DNA from: Colius striatus
Lineage: Eukaryota > Chordata > Aves > Coliiformes > Coliidae
Reading direction: 5' to 3'
DNA: 64,000 nt
NCBI RefSeq assembly: GCF_028858725.1
Contig: NC_084759.1
Location: forward strand, 91,322,889-91,386,888
Made by a program: the position numbers and the translations under genes. Below are positions 26,601 to 36,567 of the stretch, one piece after another (the first letter of the stretch is position 1; every line of letters starts with the position of its first letter). The notes under the pieces are model-generated. The model was not told where the DNA came from. It worked only from the letters and a program-made list of their open reading frames with translations, and made no database searches.

Positions 26601-26842
26601 CCTTACCTCCACCACCACCCCTCCCCAAAATCCAGCCTCTGGAGCCTGATAGTCCAACAGGCTTGTCTGAAAGCTCCACTACTACTGAAAAGTTATTTGT
26701 ACCACAGGAATCAGATACACTCTTCTATCACGCTCCGCCACTCTCAGCAATCACATTCAAAAGACAATACATGTGTAAACTCTGTCATAGGACTTTCAAG
26801 ACAGCTTTTAGTCTTTGGAGCCATGAACAGACACACAATTAG
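23663..26842 (+). CDS. ZBTB21: ZBTB21 (ZNF295), BTB/POZ and C2H2 zinc-finger transcription regulator
   Basis: This is a complete 1,059-residue protein on a single exon; the human protein is about 1,066 residues. The start is the ATG at 23663, 13 nt after a splice acceptor, in strong context (A at -3, G at +4); the open frame continues upstream only into intron. An N-terminal BTB/POZ domain (about residues 20-125) should dimerise and recruit corepressors. The long disordered middle carries SUMO-type motifs at I430-E433 (IKTE) and I873-E876 (IKEE). Nine zinc fingers begin near residues 540, 569, 664, 716, 743, 769, 904, 932 and 1036, the last ending at the C-terminus (HEQTHN). Fingers 4, 5 and 7 end in Cys rather than His (C2HC type). 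A proline-rich run lies near residue 980. The family represses transcription in the nucleus; identity is from recalled similarity to human ZBTB21. Confidence 0.98.
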   Translation: MEGLLHYINPAHAISLLSALNEERLKGQLCDVVLIVGDQKFRAHKNVLAASSEYFQTLFTNKENESQSVFQLDFCEPDAFDNVLNYIYSSSLFIEKGSLAAVQELGYSLGISFLTNIVSKSPQAPFPACPAKKILYQDEEENSSQKRSVIVCQNRIEAQVKSINQTQHDLSHISKPSPSVTVKTSSRPQVTKPTDTLHNLSLTERRWLKESPVSYTKVHETSAAVEDQSRGGLVKRNTVLPQIPLADKEISSDEPGSSGQLLRGKAAEMSLKRPRPPVLSLRGASESTFLLREAGKGNGPGEDRNLLYYSKLGLVIPSSGSGPENQSIDRSGPLVKSLLRRSLSMDSQVPIYSPSVDLKPSQVSSSSSPGTNDSQKTFSVVSQKSSLKESSEKLVIDEKPQVIHPHRLRSFSASQSTDREVASPLTEVQIKTEPSSPLSDPAEIIRVTVGDAAASTNKDFAFKTEDDHKEPSRLPAKRRFQADRRQPFKKLKADEQGSPGSEDNFEEGSSPTHLDADFADSDVSKDEYSEMEEARPNKKFKCKHCLKIFRSTAGLHRHVNMYHNPEKPYACDICHKRFHTNFKVWTHCQTQHGIVKNPSPASSSHAVLDEKFQRKLIDIVREREIKKALIVKLRRGKQGFQAQSASQAQQVIKRNLRSRTKGAYICTYCGKAYRFLSQFKQHIKMHPGEKPIGGNKAPKQKDHAHIESPVESKEVYQCRLCNAKLSSLIEQGNHERLCRNATFCPYCSLRFSTPELRHEHENKCEYKKLTCLECMRSFKSSFSIWRHQVEVHNQNTMAPSENVSLPIPTLDHNGEITSSSRLPQSESNKMNHLVAAKEDGVFSDSSEQINFDSEDSSCLPEDLSVSKQLKIQIKEEPADDVEDEVTETSREPKEVVSNKDAGLWPCEKCGKIFTVRKQLERHQELLCSVKPFICHVCNKAFRTNFRLWSHFQSHMSQAAEESTNKEPEICPPANSPSPPPLPPPPPLPKIQPLEPDSPTGLSESSTTTEKLFVPQESDTLFYHAPPLSAITFKRQYMCKLCHRTFKTAFSLWSHEQTHN

Positions 26843-27908
26843 CTTTAACAGATACCTTGAAAAGCTGGTTCGATGGAGGCTGTGTTCAGGATATGAGATG
26901 TCGGCCATATAAAGTAGAAATCTAAGAGGATCAAAACAATTACGATGAAAAATTTGGACTTTGTGATGCTGCTTGGATTTCAAGATTGAGGTAAACTAAC
27001 TTGGTAGGTAGAAAGCAGAGTAATTTAAGATACTGTGGTCTGGGATCTAATAGTAAGAGAAGAATTTTTATTTCCTTTAACACTGAAAGACGATCACATC
27101 TGGATTGTATGCATGGATCTTCATCTTGTGATGTTGGTGTGTGCGTGTGTATTATATATAAAGTTATATATTAAATGAAAGAGCAACAACAATTTGGATT
27201 CTAACTGAGTTTATAGTAGTGACATACTGTAACCAATTTCATGATTTTATTTTTTTTAAAGGAACCAACACACAAGCTCCATATAAATAGTTGCCATGCG
27301 CTTGCAGTTAGGGAGGAAGTGGATGGAGTGTCTTGTATTGACTTAGGTCTTAGAAACCTTTAGCAATAACAAATAAACCTCAAGTTTGAGTAATCCTGGT
27401 GTTATTGGATACGAATGTTTGATATTTTAAGGGAACATAGAATCATTTTGTGGTTATATGGAACTTGTACAAATTAAAATAGAATCTAAAGTCAGCAATA
27501 TTATTACTAAGATTTTATATAAAAAGTAGCAGCAAGACTGCTTTCAGCCATTTAATAGTAAGTTTCTAAGGAAAATGAGGGAGGGGGTTCTTTGCTTTAT
27601 ATAATGTCCCAAAGACTAATTTACTATAGATACTTTGGTAGTTCATGTCATTGTATTAACAGCCATCATCATGCAAATGGTACTGTTTATATTATGAAGA
27701 TTGAATGGATATCAGTCAAGTTTCATAATTTGTTTCCACTGTTTGTACAACTATTTATAATTCTAACTACAAAGGAATGCATAACAAATCAAAAAAGGAG
27801 AAAAAAAAAAAGAGAGAGCTCATTAGGGCCAGAAGATGAGTTGTGTTCATACACACAGTACTAAGTTTGACCATGAGTACAAAGATACGTTTTAACAAAA
27901 ACTAAAAA

Positions 27909-27916
27909 TGTAAATA
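27909..27916 (+). promoter_or_regulatory. Candidate Pumilio response element
   Basis: TGTAAATA in the ZBTB21 3' UTR matches the PUM1/2 consensus UGUANAUA at all fixed positions. Two more (TGTACATA) lie at 31156-31163 and 31511-31518. Each 8-mer is short, so function is inferred. Confidence 0.35.
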
Positions 27917-28550
27917 TTTATATAGACACCTGTATAAATGAAGAAGTTTGTATCTGAAATCTGTATTAAGCAAACATATCCAGCGCAAAGCAGAGGAAAA
28001 AAACCATCACACTACACAATCACTGCATTTTATGAATACAATGCATAGAATACTTCTTTCTGATGCTTTCTATCGTATGTGATACTGTGTTGCAATTTTC
28101 TCATTTGTTGAAAATCGTGGTAATAATGGGCTGCAGATATTCTGTGTGGTTCCATTATTTTACCTCAAATCACAACTGGAGCATCTTGTGTTAAGTAGTA
28201 TCATAGATATTTACCAGAAGCTATAGTAAGGGTCCAAAATTACTCTGTAAAGGTAAAGAAACTTTACCCAGAATAAGGTGGTAAACTAACACTGAAAATT
28301 TCTTCTGCTAGAATTTAAACTGAATGAAGTGGTGATGGAATAAAGTGAACATAAATGATACAAAAAGTATTTATGATTGTGACCAACTTTACCCTGTGTG
28401 AGTTGGGAGAGTGGAGTTGCATTCCACACTATGTAGTCAGAGACCAGTCTGTGTTCACAGCAAGCAACAGGAGTTTGGTCACCACTTTCAGGGGGAGAAG
28501 GAGCAGGGCTTTAACCATGATGGTATGTAACCACGATTTTTTCGTTTTCA

Positions 28551-28620
28551 GAGTCATAGAATGGTAGGGGACCTTTGGAGATCTAGTCCAACCCCCCTGC
28601 TAAAGCAGGTCCAACTAGAT
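28551..28620 (-). mobile_element. CR1 LINE 3'-end fragment, antisense, inside ZBTB21 3' UTR
   Basis: On the minus strand this is the CR1 tail: reverse complement of the CCATTCTATGACTC terminal repeat, the GATCTAGTCCAACCCCCC-type block and the CTGCTAAAGCAGG block. About 70 bp remain. It would be carried in the long-3'UTR mRNA, complementary to sense CR1 tails elsewhere. Confidence 0.9.
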
Positions 28621-31600
28621 TCCAAACTCAAAAATAAGAATTGCAAACTGACACTGAGATTTGGCAAAACTAGGCACAAGCGTGACTCCTAAGATTCTGA
28701 GGGTGGGCTTTCTCAGGCACACACAGGAGTAGATTTTTCTCAGTGATGCTGCCATTTCTTTCCAACAGACTTTTTTTTTTTTTTTAAAGTATTATTATTT
28801 GTCATGAAAGTGAAGTTTAAAAGAATTTTCTCAGGATGAACCCGATTTTTTTTCCAACTACCAAAAAAAAGGCAATGTTACTTTCAAGCCTCTTCTGTTA
28901 ATTTTTTATTAAAACCTAAAACTGTTACTAAACACCTCTAGTAGTAATGAGTTGTTCTTTTGTCCTCATTCAGGCAAATTGTAGCTGAATATGATTACAC
29001 TAATTTGTTAGAACATCAGTTAAACTCTTTCAATGACGTTGCAATTAAAACAAGGTACTAGTTTAATAATGGCATTTCTAGTTATTGACATTTTATTCCA
29101 CTTCATAAGACTAAATTTCTTCCTTGCCAGAAACAATTTCAAAATAAAATGGTTATTGCACTGGCTTAACAGAATCAGAAAAACACACAAAGCTTTGCTG
29201 AGCATCCTTTAAATGTATTTCAGAAATCTGTGCATGTAAAGTCTGATCATATTTTTGTAATATGGTTCCTAAGTTTTCACCAATGATTCCTCTACATAAT
29301 AGTCTGAAAGTTTATGTAGCCTTTTAAAAATCGGTATGCTTTCTAAAGCAAGATTGCAGCTAGTTCAGCTATGTCATAATCATCTAACTTCCAACTGGGA
29401 TTCTGCTATGTGATATGATAAATTCCACACACTTTGAATCAAAAGCTTGTGCAACATCTTTGAAGAAACCTCAACCTTGTTCCTAGTATACCATGTATTA
29501 TAAAAAGAACATAAAATATTTTTGGTCTAAATAGCCTCTTTCTAAGTTTTTCTTTAGTTGTTTTGTTTGGGTTTGTTTTGAGGTTTTTTAAGAGTTTTGG
29601 TTTAACTTCGAGTGTATTCTGTGGGGTTTTTTTTAAACTTGTTTCCTGATGTTTAGTAAAGGAATTCAGGATCTCTGAAGTTTGAATATGAGATGTTTAT
29701 ATAGCAGTTCTGGTTTTCTATTAGCTTTTATACAGTATCTTAAAAAGCCCTTGATAGAAGTGTTTATTTTGGAGGATACAGAATAAATATGCTTCCACTT
29801 ATATAACTTTAATATATGTTTAAAAAATTAAATTATGGAAAAAAATGATAGTTGCTTGTTTATAAATAAAGGTCTTTTGAAGAGTGTCTAGTTTGGTCAC
29901 AGCCAAAATAAAAGGCAAATTTATTGATACAAAGGCTAGTCTTCATCATATTTTGTTTAATTTTGTAGCTGTGTGCTAAAGTGACATGAAGTTAAGAGGT
30001 CTTGATAAACATGAAAAGTGTTTTGCTTTTTCTCTTAAAATTTGTGACAAGAATGTGCAGATGTTTTAATATATAGATTAGAATCTCTAATTCTTTCTCT
30101 TTTTGCTATTTTTATAACGTCAGGTAAATCTCAGAGAACTATTCTGCTTCAGTGGAAGTACAGTGGAAACTTATTGCTTTTAAGATGAGTAGGGTTGAGC
30201 CATGAAAAGTGTTTTGTTTTGGGTTGTTTTTTCAAGCTCTATGTTGGCAAAGCATCTAAGCCTACAGTTAAGATCCATTAAGATCAGTCTTAATAGTTTT
30301 TTAAACATGTATTTTGCTAAACTGGGACCATGATCAACCTTGAAAGTGAACAATGGCAGAAAAACAGATACAGTTGTGGTTTTTTTAAGACCTAGAACCA
30401 AAAGTTAAAATGTTTTTTCCTCTAAGTAAAAGTGGCTAAGGTATAGTTCTGTAAGTTTACAAAAATAAAGGACATGAAGCAGTAATAATACTGTCTCTAC
30501 AGGAGGTTTTTGGTAGGAGGAAGTGAAACACCCTGTGAGAGTTAATTGAGCAGATGACCTGCTGAAGCAGTCAGTGGGTGACACTAGAGTTTGTCTTGTG
30601 TATTTCAGAATAGGAATGTAGCCTTATCAGTGTACCCAAACACAGCTGTAAGAGACTTGTTCCTGCATTTCCTATTTAGGCAGGCCTTCCAGTGACTCCC
30701 AGTAGATTTTTTTTTGTCTGATGATGTTTGTTTCTTTTCCCCCAAGTAGAAGATGCGGGTTTGGTCTGAAGCTACATGTATTCTGTCTTTGTTCCAAACT
30801 TCCAGTGGTAAAACTAGAAGTTCCTCACACAGGATAAGGACAGACTATGCTTAACCTCTTGGCACTAACGGTGAGGGTGCAAATATCTGGCATGAGCCTG
30901 TAATATGGCATGTGCCTATACTGTTCAATAAAATTGTTTACATTTTCCTACCAGAAGATTTAGGTAAAAATCAAAGCAAGTGTAGGGTTTTACTGCTTTG
31001 TTTTGTTTGTTTGGTTGGTTTTTTTTTTTAACGTCACTGTTAATGAATCAGTGTTAAAATCTTTTTTGTTGTTGTTGAACGCAGCCTGATAGTATTTTTT
31101 AATGTCATTGGTTCTTGTTTATTTAAAACAACTTGTGAAAAACTGTACTATAACTTGTACATAAAGGGACACTCTCAAGAGAAAGGTTGTATACAGTAAA
31201 TGTACGTATCTGTATTAAGAATATTTGATATTCATCAAATCAAGGAATTTAAATACATCAATTGATTCATGATGCTTGAGCTGCTTTGGCACGAAAATGC
31301 CTATTAAAGGCATCCTCAATTTTTGCAAGGATGTCTGAAAAATTTATCAGAATTCTGTGGGTTGAGCTTATTTTTCATGTTGTTTTTTCTCTCACTGTTC
31401 CAGAATAAAGGACTCAAATCAATTTTACATTTTCCACTTTCTCGGCAATACACATCGCCTTTTAAAGACACAAGCTTCCCACTACTGCAGCAGCAACTTT
31501 AATTAAAATATGTACATAAAACACCAACAAACTCTATTTTGCAATGTAGCATGCAAAATACATATAAAATACACATGTTAAGGCTTATTCTTGACAGTGT

Positions 31601-31975
31601 CCCTTTTTAAAAAGCAGGAAAATGGCATCACTTTTAGTAACGGCTACAGGGGAATAGTTTCCTACAGTTTTTAGAAATTGGAATTTTCCAATGTATTTGC
31701 TGTAGAATTTTCCAATTAGCTGCACAAAATCACTTGTCATTTTGAAGTGTTATAGAGGCAAGACAAAAGAAGCTGGTTTTATAATCCTGTGTACCTTATA
31801 GTCATTCTATATCAGTTCAATACACCAGGATGGGTTTTTACTTTTTTTAGGGCTGAAACTTAATAGCTTAGGGTAACTTTTTCTTTAATGTAATGTAAAA
31901 CCATTGCTGCTTTGTACAACTTTTTCTACTGTGTGTTTTCTTTACTTAGATCTTGACTAAGAAATGTTGGCATCC

Positions 31976-31981
31976 AATAAA
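31976..31981 (+). terminator. ZBTB21: Probable distal poly(A) signal of ZBTB21
   Basis: AATAAA preceded by a TTGGCATCC block and followed within 10-30 nt by T-rich sequence has the layout of a cleavage and polyadenylation site. It is the last strong signal before sequence that looks intergenic. Competing upstream signals exist, notably 31404-31409. Confidence 0.5.
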
Positions 31982-34900
31982 CTTACACTTTGTTTCTTTT
32001 GAATTACTGTCTTATACTGGAATCTCTTGGCAAAGTGTGATGTTATTGTACTACCATTGTGTCTCTGGGATGGGAATTTTGTTTATAAAAGAGCATCTTT
32101 TGATCTATTTGTTGTATGTAAATGGTATTTTTTACATTACTAAAATACTGTCTTTTTGTTTGTTTTAGTAAGTGCTCCACTGAACCTTTTACTGGAAAAT
32201 ACAAGAAAACCAATTGCTCTAGACAATCTTTTAAAAACTTGAGCACGGCCTTAATTCTGCTTCCTATGCAATCAGTGATTAAAATGGGACTTTGTGGAAG
32301 CAAGGTTACATCAAAGAAGTATCTCTTTCACCTAAAACTGGATTGAACCAGACACTTGAAAATACACGGTCAGGAATGTTTATTGTATTTTGCAGTGCTC
32401 TCATCAAAAGCAGTTTTGCTGCATGTATTTACATCTTCCCTGCATGAGAATGTAGTGTGTGTATTGCCACGATGCAGAAAATGTTCTTTATATCTTTTGG
32501 GAATGGGGTTTACTAAGATCCTCTCTTCTAAGTAGATGAGACCTGTCTTTGAGAACTCTTAAGCCAGTTTTCTCTGCTTCTTGCACTCTACATGTGCCGA
32601 CCTTGGTCATTTTTAATTTCTGCAGTTTGGTTGAACCCATTGACTGGTTTCACTCATATTCAATAGAGGAGACAAGAGCTCAAGAGTTAATCTCCAACAA
32701 GTTTCATAAAAATCAGGGTAGCAAAGAATGGCCTTAGTGGGGAAGATAAGTTTTGCAGCAAGAGCATGTGCTGAACAGTCACCTGTCTTACCCCCAGCGC
32801 TTGTCACCATCTGCATGTGAACTCCCTAGTCAGAGTAAGCAAGGCAACAGGTCAGGTCAAACATAAAACAGAGCTGAAGTACTAGGGCTTCCAAATGGTC
32901 AGAATCAAGGGTTGAAAATGCACTCCAAGCTCAAGAGGACTGGGGTCTTAAAATTTCTTTGAAAAGAGGGACAAAGGGCTCCTAGCCTGTACCTCCATGC
33001 ACGTCAGAGGTTAGGTGGGCAGTGAAAAAGGCAGAGAAAGGACAGAAAGCTTTTCTCTGACTTGTTCAGAGTCATAAATCATCAAAGGTTTAGCTCCCTT
33101 TTTCTCCTTTCAGCGTAAAGAACTCCTTCGGCTCTTTCTGCATCCAGTTCAGACCTACATACTCTGTTACTGTTTAAAGCAGTCTAACATCTGCTTAAAT
33201 ACTGTACAGAAAATGTCTGCTATAGAAAGCATACAGCCTATATTGGACATAAAAATCAAGAAGCAAACCAAAATGATAAAAAGTTACCGATAATGCCATC
33301 AGCATTACACCTATTTTCGTTGTTATTTCTTTGTTCTGATTCCAGACATCTGCTTCTAAGACAAATACAGTAATGTTTGTGTATTTTTCTGTTCATAGGA
33401 TGTTTCCAGTTATTACCCTTTTTTTTATATACAAACACTAACAGTATAATTTTTACCATTAGATCTACATGGATATTATTTCTGGTTCCAATCCCAAAAT
33501 AATCTAGCAATAAAATTTTTCAAGATTTTGGCTGCAATGAAGCAATATACACGACTTTTATTTCCCCTTCATTTTACATGTGTTGAAAGAGAACATTGAA
33601 AGTAAAGCCAGTTTCTGCTAACAAAGAATTTGCTTTAAATTGTCTCTGCAATTACAACCTAAACAATTTCTTAATCTCTTGTCAGTCCAGAATGTAGGAA
33701 GGATACAGTTCTTCAGTGTCATGGAGCCCTAATTGTAGCCATTAGCTTACACTGATGCTTGAGGGCACAGGCTCTCATCCAGCCACATGCAACTCTCCAT
33801 TGAAGTCCACTGGTGTTAAAAATGAGGCAGTAAGACCTGCTGGGACTACTAACATCCAGGGATGCTTCTGCTGTAAGGAAGAGACCCTGCTAAGTTTTTC
33901 AGGCTCCACAGGTGGTGTCTGAATGACAAAGGTCAAGAAGCCAGAAGAAGAGGTGGGAGAAAGTAGGATGACAACAGCAGAACATAAAATACAGAAGGGA
34001 CCATGCTGCAGTCCTGCCAAAACCAAGAAAAATCAGTCTCTCTTTTCAGGTGTCACTTCTGAATAGAGTTCTTTGGTTCTTGCTTTTTCCTTTCTTCCCT
34101 AATGACAGCTGTGTGTTCCTGGGGTTTGACACCTTCTAAACCTTTTTGCTGACAGAAACTACATCCATTGGTCTATGCTGTATGGTCTATAGACTAAAGA
34201 GTTTAAGAGATTAAAGTCTTCCTAAAAGATTGTTTAATAATATTTCTCCTCCAGTCTTTCATCAGGGGAAGTTTGGGTCCTCCTGGAATAGGCTTTGCCA
34301 ACTGTACATCCTGAGGGCTTCACCAGGTGTAGCAACTTGTGATGATACACTGGCATTTTCTCCACATCACCACTTGCACCTATAGTTCCTAACAAGGCAA
34401 ATCTATGGAACAAACTACAGCTCTATTGACCACCATCCCACTTACTCCTTCCACAGCTGGCTAGACTGCTGCTTCACGCACATCTCTTGCTCTGCAGCTA
34501 TTTGCCACTTCCTCTTTGCTCATCAGACACCTGCGCAGTTTCACTAGAAATTTGACTGAGGCACGTAAAGGCATGTAAAGGTATTTTTCAAAAGCATGAA
34601 AAAAACACCCTGTAAAAATACCAAACTGTCACCCTGGATAAGTCTGGAGGAGAGTCACAGATACAAAAATTGAAATCGGGTAATTTTTTAGCAAGTATTG
34701 CTCCAAGGTTCAAGAGAGGGAGAGATGCATAGAGCCTTCATTTTAAAGAGGTGATCCTGTACTTCTATTATGTACCTCTAACACTGTGTACAGGCACTAG
34801 GAAGAGCCAGAAACAAAAGACTGCACTATGATATCCACCTGAAGAACTACACTCGAAGGCATCACACCAACAGTGAGCACCTCTATTTGTATATATGTAT

Positions 34901-35958
34901 GTATGTATATAAAAATGCATGTGGATGTGCTTCAGTGTGGCTCACTTCCATGGTAATTGCTGAGTTTGAAGAAAATTCCGTTAGGTCAAAGGCATGTTAC
35001 AATACACTTTTGTCTAAAAGCAGTCTTCTCTGGTGTTGCTTTCACTAAGCAGCATGGTTTCTCCCTAACTGACAGCTAGGAGTGATGTGAGACAGATCTC
35101 CAGACTCCTGAATCCTCGGCTCCCTGTTGGGGCTGCCAAGGAGGAGGCCAGTCTATCCCAATGGTTTCTGCGCTGCAGAGAGTTGTCCAAGAAACTGCAA
35201 AAGCATTAGTTGTGGCTTAACACCTATTACAGTATTGTATAGTCAATGCAAAATGTGAAATTCATGACTGAGGAGTTAAAAAGCACCCTGTGCTGGTGCT
35301 GTAGCACCTTGCATTCCCCTTCAAATAACTGGCAGGATTTGCATAACCTGTATTGCAAGCCAGCCTGTAGTGGTGTGCTCCAGACTCCCTTTGTGTGGTA
35401 CCCATGGGAGTGTGCTCTGGCAACACAAAACCAGCACATACTTTTCTATCTGAGCTGCAGCTTTTTCAGTATTCTAAGCAAAGGCACAGGTTCTCAGGTT
35501 TTTCAAAAGCCTGTATTTTATTTCATGTTTTTGCTATTCATTTCCTACAACATCACTTGAAAAGCCTTTGCTCTCAGTCTAAAATTTAAAGATCTCTTTT
35601 ACTACTTACCCAGTCCTTTCTTCTTTCTGATACCCAACATTCCCAAAGCCAATTGTCCTCAAGCCTGTATCCAAGGAGCATAAGTGCTTGTACTACATGG
35701 GAGAAGCACATACCCCTCAGAAGTCAGGATTTCCTGGGCAGAAGCCCAAGAGTCAGAGTTGGGAGTTCCTTGACAGGAGATTCTTCAGGTGTGTCTTGGA
35801 CATGGGAAGCCTTAACCATTTGGACACAATGGCAACTCTGAGCCTAAAATTAACTCATAGGCAAGGAACCCTATGTAGCTGGAATTGCCTGTCTTTTTCG
35901 AGGAAAGCAGCTCACAATACGGCTTAGGAGCACAGCACTGACTCCATCCCTGCACCGA

Positions 35959-35989
35959 CACCTCTAGTGATACTTGCGCTCTCTGGTGG
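35959..35989 (-). promoter_or_regulatory. Candidate tandem CTCF sites
   Basis: GCTCTCTGGTGG (35978-35989) differs at one position from the reverse complement of the CTCF core CCASYAGRKGGC and extends to GCGCTCTCTGGTGG, two changes from the strong GCGCCCCCTGGTGG form. A weaker second match, CACCTCTAGTGA (35959-35970, three mismatches), lies in the same orientation immediately upstream. The position between two gene domains suits an insulator. Binding is inferred only. Confidence 0.4.
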
Positions 35990-36551
35990 GGAGAACAGAA
36001 CCGGCTCCAGCGAGTGAAAATAAAAGGAGCTCATCTGTCATGCTTTAGTTTCTAAAAACTCACGTATTTATTTAAGTCTAGTAAGTATATTTTTCAAGAG
36101 TCATCATCATAGAATGAACAATACTCAAAAAATATTTTTCCTTCTTCCATTGCAGTGCCAGATAGAAACAGTAAAAGAAGCGATCAGCAATTCCAGAAAA
36201 AAAGTCTGTGTTTGGCTTTGTTGCTTTTGCAACATCACGACCACTTAGGATCAGGTTATTTGCCAGACACTGGTGAGAGGGAAGAGTGGGATCCTACAGC
36301 GAAATGCAAAACAGTTAAAATATGACAAAATGAACACAGACTTCTAAAATTAATGGGTGGAGTACTGACGTGCTCTGATGAATGCAAACACTATGGTGTC
36401 ATTACTTGTCTGCTTTCTCAAGCTGGTATGGGTTTTTTCCCTTGGTAGGCTGTATTTCTGGTGCGTGAATGGCTTCAAAAGAAAGTCCAAGTATCTAAGA
36501 AGTACTAACTTGGGTCCATGGTTGCTCTAATAAAACTCAAACATGGCTTTG

Positions 36552-36567
36552 CAGATTTGCAAATCTG
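36552..36567. repeat. Perfect 16-bp palindrome with octamer-like core
   Basis: CAGATTTGCAAATCTG equals its own reverse complement over all 16 bases. Its centre, ATTTGCAAAT, is one change from the POU octamer ATGCAAAT on each strand. No gene is nearby. Confidence 0.9.

Larger units (their letters stand above)
26843..31995 (+). other. ZBTB21: ZBTB21 3' UTR (extent inferred)
   Basis: About 5 kb of AT-rich sequence without coding potential follows the stop codon. AATAAA signals occur at 27372, 29782, 29865, 29907, 30464, 30927, 31404 and 31976, so alternative polyadenylation is likely. Pumilio-type motifs fitting TGTANATA occur at 27909, 31156 and 31511. An antisense CR1 piece is embedded at 28551. 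The distal end is assigned to the signal at 31976, which is followed by T-rich sequence, but the signal at 31404 is a fair alternative. ORFs in this span are short and random. Confidence 0.6.

Noticed and set aside
24213-26983. Alternative-frame ORFs inside the ZBTB21 coding exon
   Set aside because: Shadows of the 1,059-residue frame; one at 26466-26912 is Pro/His-rich only because it overlaps the proline codon run and finger sequence.
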